Assembly (NCBI RefSeq): GCF_902168135.1
Contig: NZ_CABHOL010000015.1
Coordinates: forward strand, 248,001 to 312,000
DNA: 64,000 nt
DNA from: an uncultured Fluviicola sp.
Lineage (GTDB): Bacteria; Bacteroidota; Bacteroidia; Flavobacteriales_D; Crocinitomicaceae
Reading direction: 5' to 3'
In this document: one piece after another, positions 61,397 to 64,000 of the stretch
Layout of the letters: every line of letters begins with the position of its first letter
How positions within the stretch are numbered: the first letter of the stretch is position 1
The notes under the pieces: generated by a model
The model's database searches: none
What the model saw: only the letters and a program-made list of their open reading frames with translations
What the model was told of the DNA's origin: nothing
Program-made: the position numbers and the translations under genes

Positions 61397-62587
61397 TTAT
61401 TCTGATAAATCACCATTGGTAATCAATTTCCCCATCTTTTCTGAGAACCGGATACTGGTCTTATCAATATACTTATAGTAGAAATGTGAAATAAGAAAAG
61501 TCGCAGCCATGGATGCAATGAATGAAATGAAGAAGGGAATGAAATAGGTCCCCGGTTTCCATAATCGGAGAAAAATGGTGCATCCCAGTGAACACATCAC
61601 TGCCAAATGGATCAGGTAAAAGGAAAACGAGATTTTTCCCAGGTATAAGAAGGGTTTTATTGAAAAGAACCGTTTGAAATTTTTCTCAAAACAGATCAAA
61701 AACAGCAGGCAAAAGGAACCCAATACATGGAATAGGTCGTAACTATTGGTCCAACCCCAAGCCAAAGGTTTCCAAATACTTTGCTGTACGAACGATCCTT
61801 GTGGGTAGGAGCTGAAATAAATTCCTGCAACAAGAAGGAACAGTTTTATAGTGATGCCTTTCCAGCTTTTTGGAAAAGAAAACCCGTCAGCGAAAAGCCT
61901 GCTTATGAGTGATCCGAGAATGAAAGCGGCGTAGAATTTTTTATCTGTAAGGAGGATAAGAAATGCGACGATAATATGGAGCAAGATGGATTTTTTATTG
62001 TTACCGGATAGTGTCAGAAAGGAAAACAATAATAGCGAACCCAAAAATTCAATGGTCATAGTCCATAATACCGGATTGTAACGGTTGTCATTATTTAGAA
62101 ATACATCAATGAACACGTTTTTTATCATCACTGCAACAGTTTTCATGTCGGTGAAAAGGCAGTTCAACCAATCTTTTGATTTGGTAATATCTCCCAATTC
62201 CCTGTGAGTGAAAAGTCCTGCCTCATGCAGCATATAACACAGAATGATTGATGCGCCAACAGGAATAAGCAGCCTGAAGTAACGTTTGGCGGCATATTCT
62301 CTCAAAAGTTTATGACTTCCGGAGCGGTGAAATTTATAACTGAGCACAAAACCACTTAGTACGAAGAAAATAGAAACCGCAAACCCACCGTTGAAAAAGA
62401 GATTGAGCGGTGTTCTGGCAATGAGTAGTTCTACCTCGCCATTTCCCAGGTGTATCTGATCCGGATTCAGATAATTAATTGCCGGGAAAAATCCCAAACC
62501 GAAATGGTGGAATACGACTATTATCATAGCCACACCACGCACACCATCCAGGAAAGCCAGTTTGTTTTGGGGAGGTTCGCTATTCAT
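61397..62587 (-). CDS. Acyltransferase family 3 (OafA/YrhL-like) membrane protein
   Basis: A 396-residue polytopic enzyme from the ATG at 62587; a GTG six codons earlier is less likely. The signature LAFLDGVRGVAMIIVVFHHF has the catalytic His region, and SIFFVLSGFVLSYKF and the conserved RYFRLLIPV follow. There are about ten membrane helices. It transfers an acyl group, commonly acetyl, to an envelope sugar. It is unlinked to the pigment locus. Confidence 0.87.
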   Translation of the reverse strand: MNSEPPQNKLAFLDGVRGVAMIIVVFHHFGLGFFPAINYLNPDQIHLGNGEVELLIARTPLNLFFNGGFAVSIFFVLSGFVLSYKFHRSGSHKLLREYAAKRYFRLLIPVGASIILCYMLHEAGLFTHRELGDITKSKDWLNCLFTDMKTVAVMIKNVFIDVFLNNDNRYNPVLWTMTIEFLGSLLLFSFLTLSGNNKKSILLHIIVAFLILLTDKKFYAAFILGSLISRLFADGFSFPKSWKGITIKLFLLVAGIYFSSYPQGSFVQQSIWKPLAWGWTNSYDLFHVLGSFCLLFLICFEKNFKRFFSIKPFLYLGKISFSFYLIHLAVMCSLGCTIFLRLWKPGTYFIPFFISFIASMAATFLISHFYYKYIDKTSIRFSEKMGKLITNGDLSE

Positions 62588-62653
62588 TGCAAAGCTAGAA
62601 TGCACAAATAATGAAATGGTTGGGAATCGGGAAACAATTTTATTTCTGTAAAA

Positions 62654-64000
62654 CTATTCCCGGAGATTCAATTTCTTGATTCGTGAACGAATTGCTCCAC
62701 TTGTTCTTCCGAAGTGAGCGGACAATTCTTTGACTTTAGTTCCGCCGGCAACTAATGCTGAAAGCTCTGAATCAAAATCAACAGTCCAGGGCTTATAAGC
62801 ATCCTGGTGCCTGGTTCTGAATTCCTCCACAGAATAAGCTTTCTTCGGGCTGGTTTCGGGAACCGTCAATTCTTCATAAGGCAAATCATGCAGCTCTTCC
62901 GGGGAAGGAATGCTTAAAACAGTTATAGTTTGAGAGTTTTCGACAGGTTGGAAAGAAGTGGGAATTAATTTCTGTGGAATGAGCAGTTTGTTTTTGGTTC
63001 TGGTAATTGCAACATACAACAGGTTAATTTCTTCATTCAATTTGATTAGGTCAGGCTTGGATGCTTTGAGCTCAGGATGCAGTTTCATCAATTTTTCTTC
63101 GGATATAAAATCATTTGCCAATTCGATTGAATCGTATTCCATGCCCTTGCATCGATGTACCGTGGAAAAAATCATTTCAGCCTGGTCCTTGTCATCGTTG
63201 GTCAGGTGCTTTTCTTTAATTGTTTTGATAATCTTGGGAATTTCATTGCCATATTCCTTTACGATTTCAACCATCATCCCTAATTCGATATCTTCGGTCT
63301 TGGAAATGTATTCCTCCAGTTCCTTCAGTGATTGCATTTCCCGGATCAGTTTATCCCGGATCAATCTTCTGTTATTGTTGTATAAGTTTAGTACGTCATA
63401 AAGAGATGCTCCGTCTTCCGCATACGTGTAGGAGTGAAAGTTGCCCTCAAAGTAGATTTTTTGGACGTTTCTGTTATCAGTGACATACTGAATTGCCTTC
63501 AATAATAGACCCAAATTGCTACGTGCAATAATTGCTTTGGATTTTAGATCGGTGGTTTTTCCCTGTCCTGAAACGACCGGATTGTTTTCAAAACCCAACA
63601 GCTTTTTCCAATTTAATACAGACATTGCAAGATGGGCTATTTCCTCGTTGAATCGAAAGCTGGCAGTCAGGAAAAGGGTTTTGTAATCTGTTTTTTCAAG
63701 GGAGTTAACAGCAAACCGCCAGCTGTAAATCTGTTGATGGGTATCGCCCACAATTAGTTTAACGGCTTCTTGCTTAAAGAAAACGTCCAGCATAGCTGCA
63801 GAAGCATCCTGGCCTTCGTCGAAAAGAATATAATTGTAATGGAGTATCGGTTTGGATAACTGGAATTTTTTGAGGTAAAAATCATGGGTGATCTCTATTT
63901 TTCCGGCGTCCATTTTTTGGTACAGCTCGATTGTTTTCTTTTGAATGTAGCGATAGTGCATCCTTACAAACGCTTTGGCCTTTCGACCTGTAACAATCTC
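62654..64000 (-). CDS. UvrD-like superfamily I helicase, C-terminal part (runs off the window)
   Basis: The frame stays open to base 64000 (13 codons beyond its first ATG at 63961), so the N-terminus with Walker A is outside. Walker B is YILFDEGQDAS, then VGDTHQQIYSWR (motif III), TASFRF (IV), TVHRCKGMEYDSIEL (V) and YVAITRTKNKL (VI). The last 60 residues (WTVDFDSELSALVAGGTKVKELSAHFGRTSGAIRSRIKKL) add a SANT/Myb-like helix-turn-helix, probably for DNA contact. The length and the full domain plan are unknown because of the truncation. Confidence 0.88.
   Translation of the reverse strand, partial: EIVTGRKAKAFVRMHYRYIQKKTIELYQKMDAGKIEITHDFYLKKFQLSKPILHYNYILFDEGQDASAAMLDVFFKQEAVKLIVGDTHQQIYSWRFAVNSLEKTDYKTLFLTASFRFNEEIAHLAMSVLNWKKLLGFENNPVVSGQGKTTDLKSKAIIARSNLGLLLKAIQYVTDNRNVQKIYFEGNFHSYTYAEDGASLYDVLNLYNNNRRLIRDKLIREMQSLKELEEYISKTEDIELGMMVEIVKEYGNEIPKIIKTIKEKHLTNDDKDQAEMIFSTVHRCKGMEYDSIELANDFISEEKLMKLHPELKASKPDLIKLNEEINLLYVAITRTKNKLLIPQKLIPTSFQPVENSQTITVLSIPSPEELHDLPYEELTVPETSPKKAYSVEEFRTRHQDAYKPWTVDFDSELSALVAGGTKVKELSAHFGRTSGAIRSRIKKLNLRE

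Noticed and set aside
1-64000. CRISPR array, insertion sequence or integrase
   Set aside because: I saw no regularly spaced repeats and no transposase or recombinase frame. The only dispersed repeats are short and non-coding.

Overview
The window is from a Bacteroidota genome, most likely class Flavobacteriia (a Fluviicola/Crocinitomicaceae-like organism would fit, but that placement is inference). The evidence is: several TAnnTTTG minus-7 boxes of the Bacteroidota type, no clear Shine-Dalgarno sequences, a degenerate type IX secretion C-terminal domain, a LolA/MMPL/aryl-polyene machinery, and a dialkylresorcinol (DarA/DarB) pair beside a tyrosine-ammonia-lyase-type gene, which is the signature of flexirubin pigments.

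Layout. 1-22.7 kb is ordinary genome: the 5' end of polyphosphate kinase, an OppA-type lipoprotein, trpS, a PlsC acyltransferase, gatC, a short dihaem cytochrome, pgk, and a minus-strand run tatA-gatA-lytic transglycosylase-GT2-GT9-UbiA-like. Then come recJ, an acyl-CoA carboxylase beta subunit, an archaemetzincin-like lipoprotein, hemA-hemC-hemD and a fatty-acid-hydroxylase family protein. 22.8-57.3 kb is a flexirubin-type biosynthetic locus in five blocks. (A) Minus strand 30795 to 22796: darA, darB, a small protein, BtrH-like protein, ABC exporter, ACP, ketosynthase, chain-length factor. (B) Plus 30950-32116: GT2-DUF2062. (C) Minus 44901 to 32613: methyltransferase, aromatic amino acid ammonia lyase, FabG, ketosynthases, ACPs, acyltransferase, hotdog enzymes, deacetylase, LolA-like carrier, dehydratase. 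(D) Plus 45314-53507: CrtI-like oxidoreductase, an MMPL-PlsC-methyltransferase fusion, a second CrtI-like enzyme, a halogenase-type flavoenzyme. (E) Minus 56718 to 53802: C45-family acyltransferase and a PaaK-like ligase, with a divergent Sfp-type phosphopantetheinyl transferase. 57.4-64 kb returns to general genes: small exported proteins, a hydroxyacid dehydrogenase, a YtxH/holin-like stress trio, an Lrp regulator, an acyltransferase-3 protein and a truncated UvrD-like helicase.

How the cluster should work (inference from known flexirubin and aryl-polyene pathways): the lyase makes 4-coumarate from tyrosine, the PaaK-like ligase loads an aryl acid on an ACP, and KS/FabG/dehydratase cycles extend it into a polyene. 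Flavoenzymes and methyltransferases decorate it, DarA/DarB make a dialkylresorcinol, and an acyltransferase joins the two as an ester. The ABC, MMPL, LolA-like and LpxL/PlsC-like proteins place the product in the envelope. The cluster class is already described. The less usual points here are the duplicated ACP-KS-CLF cassette, a shrunken ketosynthase-like protein, the trifunctional fusion, a WxWxIP halogenase-type enzyme, and a pair of nearly identical inverted intergenic repeats that bracket exactly blocks C and D.
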